Shown: one piece after another, positions 42,675 to 51,476 of the stretch
How the letters are laid out: each line of letters begins with the position of its first letter
Numbering within the stretch: the stretch's first letter is position 1
Source of the DNA: Streptomyces sp. CB02058
GTDB lineage: Bacteria; Actinomycetota; Actinomycetes; Streptomycetales; Streptomycetaceae
Direction: 5' to 3'
NCBI RefSeq assembly: GCF_001905505.1
Contig: NZ_LIPG01000004.1
Span: 744,001 to 808,000 of the forward strand
Length of the DNA stretch: 64,000 nt
Notes under the pieces: model-generated
Seen by the model: only the letters and a program-made list of their open reading frames with translations
The model's database searches: none
Told to the model about the DNA's origin: nothing
Translations under genes and position numbers: made by a program

Positions 42675-44674
42675 GCGAACGCAGCGGCAGTACATGGGTC
42701 ACCAGCACGAGCGGGGCCCTGCACAACGGCACCGGGGACATGTACGTCACCATCGACGCCCACCAGCGGAGCTCGGGCAGACCTTCCTTCCGGCGCGTCG
42801 CCGATGACCAGCTCGCGTGGCATCGGCGCGTGCTGGTCGCTCCACCCGGTATGGGAAACGCCCGCCTCCAACTGGCCGGCACTGGCACTGTGATTCTGGA
42901 TGGCGCACCTGGCAGCGGCCGGACCTCCACGGCCCGTGTACTCCTACGCGAACACCACACGGACACCGGCGCCTTTCGGGAGCTCTTGCCAGACGAGGAA
43001 GGCGAACTTCCCCTCACCGACCCGGAACTGGTCGGAGCCGGCGACCGCCTGCTGCTGGATATGTCGGCCGCTGAGGCCGAACGGTGGGCCGCCGCTCGGG
43101 CCGGTCTCTCCGCCCTCCGCAAGGCGGTACACGAGCAGAACGCACATCTCGTGGTCGTCATGCCTTATCGGGGAATCCTCGACTCCGACCTGCAGCAGTA
43201 CAGGGTCGAGATTCAGCAGCCTTGCCGCAAGCGGGTCCTGCGGCGCCACCTTCGCGTGCATGGGGTGCCGAGCGAGCACTACCTCCGCCCGGATGCCACA
43301 GTCACGGACTTCGTCCGCGAGCCGAGGCCGCTGCGAGAGATAGCGGATTTCGCCGACCTCGTACGGCGTGCGCGCGAGGCCGCCGCGGGGGACGGAGGGT
43401 TCGCGCAGTGGTGTACAAGTGCGCACAAGGCACGGGCCGACCGGCGGGAAGAGATCGCCACCCTCGTCGCCACGTTGGGCGACAGCCCTCAGAGGGCACT
43501 GCTGATCACCGTCGCCATGCTCCACGGCGCTCACGCCGACGTGATCCATCGCACCGCTCAACTCCTGCTGGATACTGTGGGTCTGCCGCCCGACGATGTT
43601 CCGCTGCTGCAGCGTAGGGACCTCGCAGAGCGCTTGGCGGAAATCTCCGCCGGTGTCGGACCGGACGGTCACGTGCGGTTCGGGGAGTTGGACCACGACT
43701 CCGCCGTCCGCGCCCACTTCTGGGACCACATGCCCGACCTTCGCCAGTATCTGGGCATGTGGACCGCGCGCAGCGTGGCGCTGAACGGCCCGCACATCAC
43801 CCAAGCACTCCGCGACGGCCTCGTGGCGAAGCTGGCCGGAGAGTATCTACGGACAGGTCGCCCGGAAGGACTGGCGTCGCTGGCCGAAGCCTGGGGCTCG
43901 ACGGCCGCGAGCAAGGCTGGGCTGGAGGCCGCCGTCCAAGCACTCACCTGTGGTCTCGGTGATCGGGTACATGCACGGAGCCTCCGAGACTGGATCTACC
44001 AATGGTGCACCAGCAAGCAGCTCAAGGAGCAATTCGCCCAGGTCCTGGTCCAGGTCTGTGCCGACGTCGTCGCAGCCGGCCACCCCGACCAGGCCATGCT
44101 CCGGCTGTACTACCTGGCTCGCCGCGAGCACAGCACCGGCAGCGCGCTGCATGCGCTGAGCGACCTGGTGGAGACGAGCCACCGACTGCGCCGTAGGTTG
44201 CTTCACCGGCTGGCACGCTCCGAACTATCGCGGGCTGACCTCGGCATTTTCCTGCGGGTCGGAGTCGCCGAAGCTCTGACCGACCCGTACGACAACGGAC
44301 GCACGCTGGCGGAAGAGGAGAGCGTGCAGTCGTCCGTGACCACCTGCTGGCGCGCCGTACTGAACGGGCTGCCTCGGCCGACATGGCAGCCGTACGCAGA
44401 ACGCTGGATGCACGCAGCGACTGATGCCGGGCACGAGGGTGACCTCTTGCTCGAACTCCTCGTCAGTGCCGCCGACCGGTGCGACGGCCGACGCGGTGCA
44501 GCCTTCGCCGCGCTCTACGCGACCGCCCGCGACGCAGAACGCACCGCGCCCGTCGGATCCTCGCGCGCCGCGCTCACCACCGACCTGCTACTTCAGAAGA
44601 TCTGCTCAGCTCAACGCCTGAGCCGCCCGACCACACCGCCTCGCGCGGAGTCAACCAGGGGGAACGAACCGTGA
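42671..44674 (+). CDS. P-loop NTPase with N-terminal amyloid-like motif (TIR partner)
   Basis: A 667-residue protein starting at GTG 42671 in a GTGA overlap. Residues 13-28 (TSGALHNGTGDMYVTI) repeat the motif of the TIR tail (TGPVHTGQGDIYQN). The ATPase P-loop is ILDGAPGSGRTSTA (75-88), with Arg in place of the usual Lys, and a Walker B-like RLLLDMSAAEA. The remaining 500 residues are helical without known repeats. It looks like a STAND-type or AAA-like sensor that would pass its state to the TIR protein by amyloid templating. The stop overlaps the following start (GTGA, 44671-44674), so all products are made together. The missing Lys may weaken ATP hydrolysis. Confidence 0.75.
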   Translation: MSERSGSTWVTSTSGALHNGTGDMYVTIDAHQRSSGRPSFRRVADDQLAWHRRVLVAPPGMGNARLQLAGTGTVILDGAPGSGRTSTARVLLREHHTDTGAFRELLPDEEGELPLTDPELVGAGDRLLLDMSAAEAERWAAARAGLSALRKAVHEQNAHLVVVMPYRGILDSDLQQYRVEIQQPCRKRVLRRHLRVHGVPSEHYLRPDATVTDFVREPRPLREIADFADLVRRAREAAAGDGGFAQWCTSAHKARADRREEIATLVATLGDSPQRALLITVAMLHGAHADVIHRTAQLLLDTVGLPPDDVPLLQRRDLAERLAEISAGVGPDGHVRFGELDHDSAVRAHFWDHMPDLRQYLGMWTARSVALNGPHITQALRDGLVAKLAGEYLRTGRPEGLASLAEAWGSTAASKAGLEAAVQALTCGLGDRVHARSLRDWIYQWCTSKQLKEQFAQVLVQVCADVVAAGHPDQAMLRLYYLARREHSTGSALHALSDLVETSHRLRRRLLHRLARSELSRADLGIFLRVGVAEALTDPYDNGRTLAEEESVQSSVTTCWRAVLNGLPRPTWQPYAERWMHAATDAGHEGDLLLELLVSAADRCDGRRGAAFAALYATARDAERTAPVGSSRAALTTDLLLQKICSAQRLSRPTTPPRAESTRGNEP

Positions 44675-45753
44675 CCACCGGCCACAAGACGACAACCGTC
44701 TTCCTCACCATCCTGTGCGGTCTGGTGCTGACCATTTTCGGCCTGACGGAGCAGTGGCCCACATGGGCATGGCCGCCCGTTGCGGTGATCCTCGTCGCAG
44801 CCCCCGGCGTGGTTTTCAAAATCGCCGGGCGCCGTCGCGGCTCCGTGCCAGTCGCCTTCGAGGAACACCACACGGCGGCTCCCATCGAGCGCACGGAGCA
44901 CCACGTCAGCCGAGTGGCACTTCCCAGTCAATGGCCCGACTACGACTTCTTGATCTCCGCAACCGTTCGCTGGTACGCCCTCGACGCTTCCCGTCCCGGC
45001 CGGGTACTGAACCCAGCAGGCCTCGCAGTCGAATCCGTACTGGACCGTGCCCGAGCAGTCACCGAGCAGCGGGAGCCCGGTCGAGTCTCACTCGTCCAGC
45101 ACGAACTGAGCGGTGCGCTCAGCTCGCTGCTTCCTGACAGCACCGGGCAGCTCCACGCCATGGCGGAGGATGTGCGGCTCACCCTGCACGAGCACGACCA
45201 GGAACGCCTGGACAGCCTCGCTGGGGTACGCAAGGACCAGGCAGTCTGGGAACACCAGCGGAAATACGAGCAGAACAAGCGCAAGTACCTGGGCGAAGAC
45301 GTGCTGAAGGACACCGGCAGCGCCGTGGTCTGGTGGCTCGCCAAGAACGACGAAAAGGTCGAGAGGACCGTGGAAGACCTCGGCCTGCTCGCCCAGCTTA
45401 CTTCCGCGGCCAACGACACCGACGTTCCCGAACGGTTGCGGGACCTCATCCCGCAGCAGCGTGAGGTGGAGGACTGCCAGGTGCCATTGGATCGGCAGGC
45501 AGCCCCCTTCGGCCGGGCACCGACGGCCGCGGACCACCTCGCGGACGCACTGATCGCTCTCGACCTCGAGGACGCGGACACCCAAAGGAGGTTGCTGGCG
45601 AAGCAGTTCGCCGATGCCATCAGGGACCAGGATCAGCATGAGACGGCTGACGATCTGGTGCGCCGGTTCGACCCGCCGGCGGCCTTCACCCCGGACGACG
45701 GAGAGCGGCCTGAGAGCACCGGCGGCACAACCCGACCGACATCCGGGATCTGA
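44671..45753 (+). CDS. Two-helix membrane protein with SPFH-like cytoplasmic domain, TIR operon
   Basis: A 360-residue protein from GTG 44671. Two adjacent transmembrane helices lie at about residues 8-50 (TTVFLTILCGLVLTIFGLT; WPPVAVILVAAPGVVFKIAG). A cytoplasmic part follows with FLISATVRWYALDAS, a helical linker RKDQAVWEHQRKYEQNKRKY and GSAVVWWLAKNDEKVE. The beta-rich ATVRW plus long coiled helix recalls SPFH/band-7 proteins, which is only a fold-level impression. A membrane anchor encoded inside a TIR-NTPase operon could place the assembly at the membrane. No signal peptidase site is present. Confidence 0.65.
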   Translation: MTTGHKTTTVFLTILCGLVLTIFGLTEQWPTWAWPPVAVILVAAPGVVFKIAGRRRGSVPVAFEEHHTAAPIERTEHHVSRVALPSQWPDYDFLISATVRWYALDASRPGRVLNPAGLAVESVLDRARAVTEQREPGRVSLVQHELSGALSSLLPDSTGQLHAMAEDVRLTLHEHDQERLDSLAGVRKDQAVWEHQRKYEQNKRKYLGEDVLKDTGSAVVWWLAKNDEKVERTVEDLGLLAQLTSAANDTDVPERLRDLIPQQREVEDCQVPLDRQAAPFGRAPTAADHLADALIALDLEDADTQRRLLAKQFADAIRDQDQHETADDLVRRFDPPAAFTPDDGERPESTGGTTRPTSGI

Positions 45754-45770
45754 CCCCAGGAAAGGAAACA

Positions 45771-46208
45771 ATGGACCCCGAGTTCACCGCTCTCGCCGCC
45801 TCGGGAGCAACCACGTTGGTCTCACTCATGGTCACCGATTCTTGGACGCAGGCGCGTGCGCTCGTCGGCCGGCTCTTGTCACGCGCTGATGCAGGCGGCA
45901 CCACGATCGCCGACCTTGACGCCGCACGGACCAGGCTGCTTGCCGGCGACGCGCAAGCCACCTGTGAGATCACGGACCGATGGCACACTGACCTGTACAG
46001 GCTTCTACAGACGGCCTCTGTCACCAGCGCCGAGCTGCATGAGGTGCTGACCTCTCTCCGGCAGCTGGTCAACACATCCGTGGCCCACCCGGTACCCGTA
46101 CACAACAACGTCAACGGTGGAGTTCAGCACGGCCCGGTGATTCAGTCAGGCCGGATCACCGGGCTCACTTTCCATGCCCATGGCACCGGCCTCCCCGTGC
46201 AGGACTGA
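45771..46208 (+). CDS. Small helical protein with C-terminal amyloid signalling motif
   Basis: A 145-residue protein starting at ATG 45771 behind AGGAAAGGA. Residues 1-105 are helical (MDPEFTALAASGATTLVSLM, then a Trp-containing VTDSWTQARALVG). The tail contains NNVNGGVQHGPVIQSGRITG followed by LTFHAHG, which is the clearest actinobacterial amyloid motif in the operon: N-x-V-x-G-x-V-x-G-x-V-x-Q-x-G-x-I. It probably acts as an adaptor or prion-like trigger for TIR and NTPase. Last gene of the operon. Confidence 0.72.
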   Translation: MDPEFTALAASGATTLVSLMVTDSWTQARALVGRLLSRADAGGTTIADLDAARTRLLAGDAQATCEITDRWHTDLYRLLQTASVTSAELHEVLTSLRQLVNTSVAHPVPVHNNVNGGVQHGPVIQSGRITGLTFHAHGTGLPVQD

Positions 46209-46336
46209 GATGCGCGCGAACCGGCCTCACTTACGGGCGATCAGCTCGACGAGGAGACAAAGATCCGAAACCAACCGGCCGCTTCTGGGTGGCGGTTACC
46301 GTGGATGTCACGGATCCCCCGAAAGCTGGGGGCGGC

Positions 46337-46555
46337 ATGGGACTGGCGAACGAAAAGATCATCTCCCAGGCCCCGGAGCTGCGGTCCCTGGACCGGTTCC
46401 CCGCTTTCCTGGCTGCGCGCAGGAGCCTGCTGGCCAACGTTCTCAACGAACGACGTTGGAGAAGACGCATGATCGCGGTGACGCTCCGCTTCTCATCTGA
46501 CCAGAGGGCGCCTGCCAGTAGCGCCCCACTGGGCGGGCGCTACTGGCAGGCTTAA
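46337..46555 (+). pseudogene. Short orphan frame, possible gene relic
   Basis: Seventy-two codons reading APELRSLDRFPAFLAARRSL and LANVLNERRWRRRM. The F-x-x-F-L-A-A-R-R-x-x-L-A-x-x-x-N-E pattern resembles C-terminal tails of GmrSD-like or similar restriction proteins, but the last 20 codons are the terminator hairpin. No clear ribosome site. Probably a remnant. Confidence 0.3.
46511..46550. terminator. Terminator after the TIR operon
   Basis: A 15-bp perfect stem, CCTGCCAGTAGCGCC (46511-46525) pairing with 46536-46550, with a 10-base loop. It separates the TIR operon from the nuclease gene at 46588. Confidence 0.8.
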
Positions 46556-46587
46556 CCCTCTACCTGCTTCATCGTTCGGAGGACTGC

Positions 46588-47229
46588 GTGGGAACCGAGC
46601 TCGGGCCGATGGCCATCGCGCGTCGCAGTGGCGACGAGTTGATACACGCCGACGGCAGGACGGTGGGCAAGCTCTCCGACTTCTGGAGTTGGGCGTGCTC
46701 CGACCTGACCAACAACACAATGCGCGGTGTGCTGGCCGAGTACCTCGTGGCCACCGCGCTGGGCGCTGCCACCGGTACCCGTACCGAATGGGACGCGGTT
46801 GACATCCGCACGCCCCAGAACTGGCGTATCGAGGTGAAGTCGACGGCCTACCTCCAGTCGTGGGCACAGTCGCAGACGTCGAGAGTCTCCTACGGCATCG
46901 CGCCCTCCTCCGGTTGGGACGCCCGGACCGGCATCACTTCAGCCGATGCACTGCGCAGCGCGGACGTGTACGTGTTCTGCCTTCTACATCACCAGGAGAA
47001 GCAGACGTTAGATCCTCTGGACCTTGACCAGTGGACCTTCTATGTCCTGCCCACTCACGTCCTGGACGAGCGTTGTCGGCTTCAGAAGACCATCACCTTG
47101 GCCAGCCTTGAGAGCCTCAAGCCGTTGAAGACCGGCTTCGTCGGCCTCCCGGAAGCTGTCTCGGCCTGCGCCGAAGGTTCGCGGCACCATGGCGGTCAAG
47201 CTCCAGATGATCATTGTCGGACAACGTGA
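46588..47229 (+). CDS. PD-(D/E)XK-type nuclease-like protein
   Basis: A 213-residue protein from GTG 46588 with GGAGG seven bases before. Helix MRGVLAEYLVATALG (Glu51) is followed by WDAVDI (Asp69/Asp72) and RIEVKSTAYLQSW (Glu82, Lys84), the D...E-x-K signature of restriction-like nucleases, in the usual spacing. After the core there is SRVSYGIAPSSGWDA and a YVFCLLHH strand. It is most like orphan restriction endonuclease-like proteins in defence islands. It stands alone after a terminator, with no methyltransferase partner beside it. Confidence 0.72.
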   Translation: MGTELGPMAIARRSGDELIHADGRTVGKLSDFWSWACSDLTNNTMRGVLAEYLVATALGAATGTRTEWDAVDIRTPQNWRIEVKSTAYLQSWAQSQTSRVSYGIAPSSGWDARTGITSADALRSADVYVFCLLHHQEKQTLDPLDLDQWTFYVLPTHVLDERCRLQKTITLASLESLKPLKTGFVGLPEAVSACAEGSRHHGGQAPDDHCRTT

Positions 47230-47259
47230 CTCACGCAGCCATGAGGGAATAGAAGGCGA

Positions 47260-47745
47260 TTCGCCAGCGAGATCGAGCACCTACGCCCCGCGGACGCGAA
47301 CAATGCTTGTTGACATCGCCAACGCACCAGCTCTCGAATCTTCGAAGCCGCGCTGGTCCGAGCCGAGGAGCAGTGGCAGGAGATCTGGGGCGATCACCTC
47401 TGGGACGACGAGAACGAGCGGGTCACCCACAGGGAGCAGCACCGGGCCGAGGCCGAGCTGGAAGCAGTCAAGGAGCCGGCCGCACGATCCGGAGCCCACC
47501 TCATGGCTCTCGTCGACCACATCGGCGACACCCTCTGGCTCAAGGTCGTGGAGGCGGTGGAGGACGGCAATCGTGACCGTGCCGTCCTGGCGCTGGCTGC
47601 CGCGAACTCCGCCGGTCGGGAGACCGAAGCCGCGTACAAGTTGTACGAGGTCAACCTGTCGATCCAGTTCGAGAAGGCGCCGGGGTCGATGGGCGCCATG
47701 GGCGAGTTCCTGAGCGACGCCCGGGATTGGTTGCTGTCGCAGTAG
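47260..47745 (+). pseudogene. Hypothetical protein gene interrupted by a stop, C-terminus intact
   Basis: One frame reads ASEIEHLRPADANNAC, a stop at 47311-47313, and then continues as IFEAALVRAEEQWQEIWGDH and on to MALVDHIGDTLWLKVVEAVE and a stop at 47745. The region after the stop has strong codon bias and is acidic and helical. The first usable start after the stop is ATG 47503 (80 residues), but coding signal begins well before it. It is probably a decayed gene; an alternative is a short gene from 47503. Confidence 0.45.
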
Positions 47746-48357
47746 CCCGGGTGACGGCACTGCCCCCGGGGGGCGAGGCGGGCGTCAGTTCCTCCCGCAA
47801 CCGGCTCGCCTGGCACGTCGGCGTCTACGCACGCCGCCACGGGCACGCGGCACCACACGCCTGCTCGTCGCCATCGCACGGGTAGGCGGCTGCCACATCG
47901 CCGCTGCCCACCAGTCCGAAGACGGACCCCGCCCTGACTCTGCGTCGGAACAGAGCAGAGGAGGGCAATGCCCGATCAGCCACTGAGCATCGCCGCCCCC
48001 TGAGCCCAATTCCACGCCATGGCTCCGCTCCTCAAACGGGGCGGGGTACGGCCGCGATATCTCGGCTGGACCCGATTGCCCACAGCGAAGCCTGCCCGTC
48101 GGCATCCTGCGGTGCCAGGAGCCATGAGACCGGGTCACGGCCAAGACTCGTGCGGTGCTACCGGGCGCGAGGAAACTTCGACGGGCGCCCTCCAACAACC
48201 GCCCTGTTGTTGCCCTTGACCACGAGCACCCACCGGAACGAGCGGTCGTACGCGGCTCCAAAGACCCATAAGCCGCGAGACGGTCTGCAGCTTGCCAGCC
48301 TCGATGCCCTTCGTGGCGACTCAGCGCATCCGACAGGAAGCCCAATAGAGGAGCCAC
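47746..48357. other. Intergenic, no recognisable gene
   Basis: About 600 bp with no credible gene, terminator or repeat. Long minus-strand frames here are Arg/Gly/Pro-rich artefacts of GC content. Confidence 0.45.
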
Positions 48358-48690
48358 TTACCTCCCGTCGCCCGTGATGCAGAACCGGGCACCGGCGGGT
48401 ACCCACGTCGTCACATGCTCCGCCCTGACTCGGAGAGTCGGCAGTGGGCCCTCTGCGGATGTTTCCCGCTGGGGGTCCCAGAGCCATAGATCGTCGCCTG
48501 AGCGTTCGAAAGTGAGCACCGGGTGCCCCACCGGGAGGGGACCGTTCTCCACGGCCGGCTGGTCAACGACGGGCCTGACGCACACGAGCGTGCCATCCAG
48601 TCCGAAGTACGGAGCGGGGTCCTTGCCCTTGACCGCAGCATGGGCCGCACGTGTCGCCACCGACGACACGTGGTCAAGGCTGGTGGACAC
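48358..48690 (-). CDS. Hypothetical protein, probably 5'-truncated by the IS630 element
   Basis: A 110-residue frame from GTG 48690 with no ribosome site. The sequence PYFGLDGTLVCVRPVVDQPA and HPVLTFERSGDDLWLWDPQR looks like a genuine globular protein. The frame opens right where the insertion element begins (about 48700), so the original start may have been removed. Function unknown. Confidence 0.4.
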   Translation of the reverse strand: MSTSLDHVSSVATRAAHAAVKGKDPAPYFGLDGTLVCVRPVVDQPAVENGPLPVGHPVLTFERSGDDLWLWDPQRETSAEGPLPTLRVRAEHVTTWVPAGARFCITGDGR

Positions 48691-48699
48691 GATCGTTAC

Positions 48700-49845
48700 T
48701 GAACTTGATCGGGTGATGTCGGGCTGTTCGCCGGACAGCGTGAAGGTGACCTCGGTAGTCCTCGTTCGGTGAGATATCCGCAGGGCGGCGGCTTGACCGA
48801 CGTCGAGAGAGACGCGCGGGAGCGGATCCGGCGCCAGGCCGTGACGTGCTTCGAGACTGACGGGAAGACCCGGGAGATCGCTGCCATGCTGCGGGTCTCG
48901 GAACGGTCGGTGGAACGTTGGCGACGCCAGTGGCGCGAAGGCGGCTACGCCGGCGTGGCCTCCAAGGGGTCACCTGGTCGACCCCGACTATCTGAAGCGC
49001 AGATGGTCAGGTTGGAGCGGGAGTTGGAGCTCGGTCCGCTGGCACACGGGTGGGCCGACCAGCGGTGGACGCTGGCCCGCGTGAAGGCGGTGATCGGCAG
49101 GCTGTTCCACGTCTCGTACACCGTGGAGGGCACGTGGCGACTGCTGCGGTGCTATGGCTGGTCCTGGCAGCAGCCGCCCCGGCGTGCGATCGAGCGTGAC
49201 GACGACGCGGTGGAGTTGTGGAAACGAGAGGTGTGGCCGCGGGTAAGAGCACCGCGGCGGCGAACGGCGGTTGGGTGGTCTTCGAAGACGAGGCCGGCCA
49301 GTCTATGACGCCGCCGCGTGCCAGGACCTGGGGCCGCAGGGGCAGCACTCCGGTCGTCCGCGTGCGCGGGCGGGGATCGGGTCGAGTCTCCATTGCGGGG
49401 ATGACCTGCTACAAGCCGGGTGAGCGATCTCGTTTGTTCTACGCGATCCGCGAGTACCGGGGCCGCAAGAACGAACCGAAGGGCTTCGGCTGGAAGGACT
49501 ACCGCGACCTCGTCATCCGCGCCCACACGCAGCTCGGCGGCCCGATCGTGCTGGTGTGGGACAACCTGCGCATGCACCTCGTTGCGCCACTGAGGGAGTT
49601 CTTCGAGTCGAACGCCTCATGGCTCACTGTGTTTCAGCTGCCGGTTTACGCCCCGGACCTCAACCCGCAGGAGGGCATCTGGTCCCTGGTCAAACGCGAC
49701 ATCGGCAACCTGGCAGCCGCCGACCTTGGCCAGGTCACCCGCGCTGTGAAGCGCAAGCTCAAGATGCTGCAGTACAGGCCGGAGGTGATCGACGGATGCC
49801 TGGCCGGCACCGGCCTGACCCTGTCGGCGTGATCATCAAAAGATG
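48700..49845 (+). mobile_element. IS630-family insertion sequence (approximate limits)
   Basis: Contains two transposase frames. The ends are only approximate: TTGATCGGGTGATGTCGG near 48716 and, on the other strand, TTGATGATCACGCCGAC near 49841 resemble imperfect terminal inverted repeats. It sits between two hypothetical minus-strand genes. Confidence 0.65.
48769..49832 (+). pseudogene. IS630 transposase, split by a -1 frameshift
   Basis: The N-terminal part (48769-49308) has the HTH region REIAAMLRVSERSVERWRRQ and the domain GPLAHGWADQRWTLARVKAV. The catalytic part (49218-49832) has VVFEDEAGQSMTPPRARTWG, LVWDNLRMHL and YAPDLNPQEGIWSLVKRD: the D, D and E of the DDE triad. The expected junction WPRVKSTAAANGGW can be made only by re-reading one base at GTAAGAG near 49240. 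There is no slippery run of A, so a one-base deletion is more likely than programmed frameshifting. Confidence 0.85.
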
Positions 49846-50801
49846 CCGAAGAAGCGATGCCACCAGCTGGGCCGCTGAACGTGCCATGGCAGTCGGCTTG
49901 GCCCGTCGTGGTCGCTCTCCAGCAGTTCCTCGGCAACCACGACATAGCCAAGTTCGACAAGCGCCCGGTTGACCTTGGCAAGGTCCGCGGCGTCCAGTTC
50001 GCCCTCGGTCTGAGCGTCATCCGTTCCAAAGAAGGCGCCCGGGTTGTCGGCGCAGACCAGAGCCAGCGAGCCGAACTTGCTCACACAGACGACGATCCGA
50101 GTACCGCATACGGTCGCGTCCTCGGGCACGGCAACGCGTCCGTACTCGCTGGAGTCCTGGGTGTCCTGCTCGGCCGTGCAGCGGGCCGCGAAGCGCTTCA
50201 ACGCCGCCTCGGCCTCTGGCCTGCTGCCCTGGCCCGCCAGCCGGACTGTACGGTGCACGTCTGCGCCGCCAACCGCGACCCACAGCTTCGCAAACCGGCC
50301 GCGCAGAGCGCTTCTGCTCCATGTCGGTTCTCGGTACATGTGCCAGAGACTGGTGGCCCCGTCCTCCCGGTCTTGAGGAGCGAGACCCGACTGCTCCACC
50401 TCCACGTCGGGACGGTCCGCGGTCAGTGCCCGCACTTGCCGCTCGGCCTCCGCGCGTGCTCCCCACCTGGCCCCGGCAAGCCACATGTCCAGGCGATAGC
50501 GCACCTCAGCGCTGCCTCCGGCCTCGTTGCTGTCGTGGGCGTCGTTGTTGTCGCCGAGCGGCCGCACCACCCACTGGGCCTCCTCGAACCGAGCTCGTAC
50601 CAGCGCCTCCTCGACCGGGTCCTTGCGCATACGAACGACCAAAGTGACCCGAAGACCACCCACGCGCCGAACAGTGGCGGTTCCAGACGGCAGGGCAGGG
50701 AGCGATTCCGGCCCCGTGCCGCCCGAATCGGCGAACACCACGTCGTCCACTCCCTGTGAGCGCGAACGCCGGGTCCTGACAATACTGTTCAACAAGCTCA
50801 C
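49836..50801 (-). CDS. Hypothetical protein
   Basis: A 321-residue protein from GTG 50801, chosen because GGAGG lies six bases before it. It has LRVTLVVRMRKDPVEEALVR, a central Arg-rich part with TSLWHMYREPTWSRSALRG and an FAKLWVAVGGADVHRTVRLA strand, and ends WWHRFFGIF. No family, signal peptide or membrane segment is recognised. Its stop lies only a few bases from the IS630 transposase stop, so the IS lies just downstream of it. Confidence 0.55.
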   Translation of the reverse strand: MSLLNSIVRTRRSRSQGVDDVVFADSGGTGPESLPALPSGTATVRRVGGLRVTLVVRMRKDPVEEALVRARFEEAQWVVRPLGDNNDAHDSNEAGGSAEVRYRLDMWLAGARWGARAEAERQVRALTADRPDVEVEQSGLAPQDREDGATSLWHMYREPTWSRSALRGRFAKLWVAVGGADVHRTVRLAGQGSRPEAEAALKRFAARCTAEQDTQDSSEYGRVAVPEDATVCGTRIVVCVSKFGSLALVCADNPGAFFGTDDAQTEGELDAADLAKVNRALVELGYVVVAEELLESDHDGPSRLPWHVQRPSWWHRFFGIF

Positions 50802-51243
50802 CACGGTCCTCCGATGCAACCTGACGGGCGTGGGAAGCTTGTCCAGCCACGGATGTCGCACGCCCTGCGTGGAACAGATTCACCCGGTCCCTTTTGAGCT
50901 GCTGAGCCGCAAGGCAACACACCGCCGACCTCAGTGACCTCGGCGTTGCCCGAAACGAACAGTCCCTCGCATCGGCGAAGAACTCGAAACTCGATGACCG
51001 CGGCATAGCAGTCGGCGCGGTGTCGTCCGTCGTGACCACCGTGCAGGCCCTCTCCACCACGGTGGCCGCCCTGCACGGCCGACGGCCTGCCCCCGAAGCG
51101 AACGGGGAGCCGTCTGGGAGCCAATCCGCTCCGCGAAGCCCCGCGGCACCCCGCGAGGCCAGCCGAACCCATCACTCTGACCTGCACAAACACCGTCCCG
51201 GCAGGCAAGATCAGTAACCGAACCTCATTCGGGACGACGCGGT
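50802..51243. other. Intergenic, possible gene relic
   Basis: A plus-strand frame from about 50940 reads RNEQSLASAKNSKLDDRGIA and SSVVTTVQALSTTVAALHG, a coiled, protein-like stretch with no start or ribosome site, fused into low-complexity sequence. It could be the tail of a lost gene. Nothing else is seen. Confidence 0.35.
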
Positions 51244-51269
51244 CATGGGTTCGAATCCCGTCCCCGGCA
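51244..51269 (+). other. tRNA 3'-end fragment (possible attachment-site relic)
   Basis: ATGGGTTCGAATCCCGT forms a T-arm with the conserved TTCGAAT loop, followed by CCCCGGCA, a plausible acceptor 3' strand with discriminator base. The matching 5' acceptor strand (GCCGGGG) and a D-arm are not present upstream, so this is not a full tRNA gene. Partial tRNA 3' ends are typical scars of site-specific integration. Confidence 0.55.
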
Positions 51270-51331
51270 GAGAACGCCCAACAGGGCTCGTGCAAGGCTT
51301 GACCGGCAGGTTCCGGCACGCGGATCGATTG

Positions 51332-51476
51332 TCCAGTTGGTGCGGCCGGACTTCCCGACTATCGTGCAGCCAGCTCGGCTCACCCACCGAAGAAACTCAA
51401 CCGAACGTGACGGTTGTTGTTATCAACGTTGGTATCCACCAAGCTCCGTTAAGGCAACCCCGAGGATAGCTTGCCG
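51332..51476. repeat. Direct repeat, copy B, flanking the TIR operon
   Basis: Imperfect second copy of 40029-40165 in direct orientation, starting about 65 bp after the tRNA fragment. The block TATCCACCAAGCTCCGTTAA is followed by GGCAACCCCGAGGATAGC. It has no coding capacity of its own. Confidence 0.6.

Noticed and set aside
47785..48357. 190-codon minus-strand frame
   Set aside because: Arg/Gly-rich with repetitive composition, no start signal.
49240..49260. Programmed frameshift in the IS630 transposase
   Set aside because: The junction has GTAAGAG and no slippery A-run, so a simple one-base loss is the better explanation.
51200..51269. Complete tRNA gene
   Set aside because: Only T-arm and acceptor 3' strand can be folded; no 5' acceptor partner, D-arm or anticodon arm.
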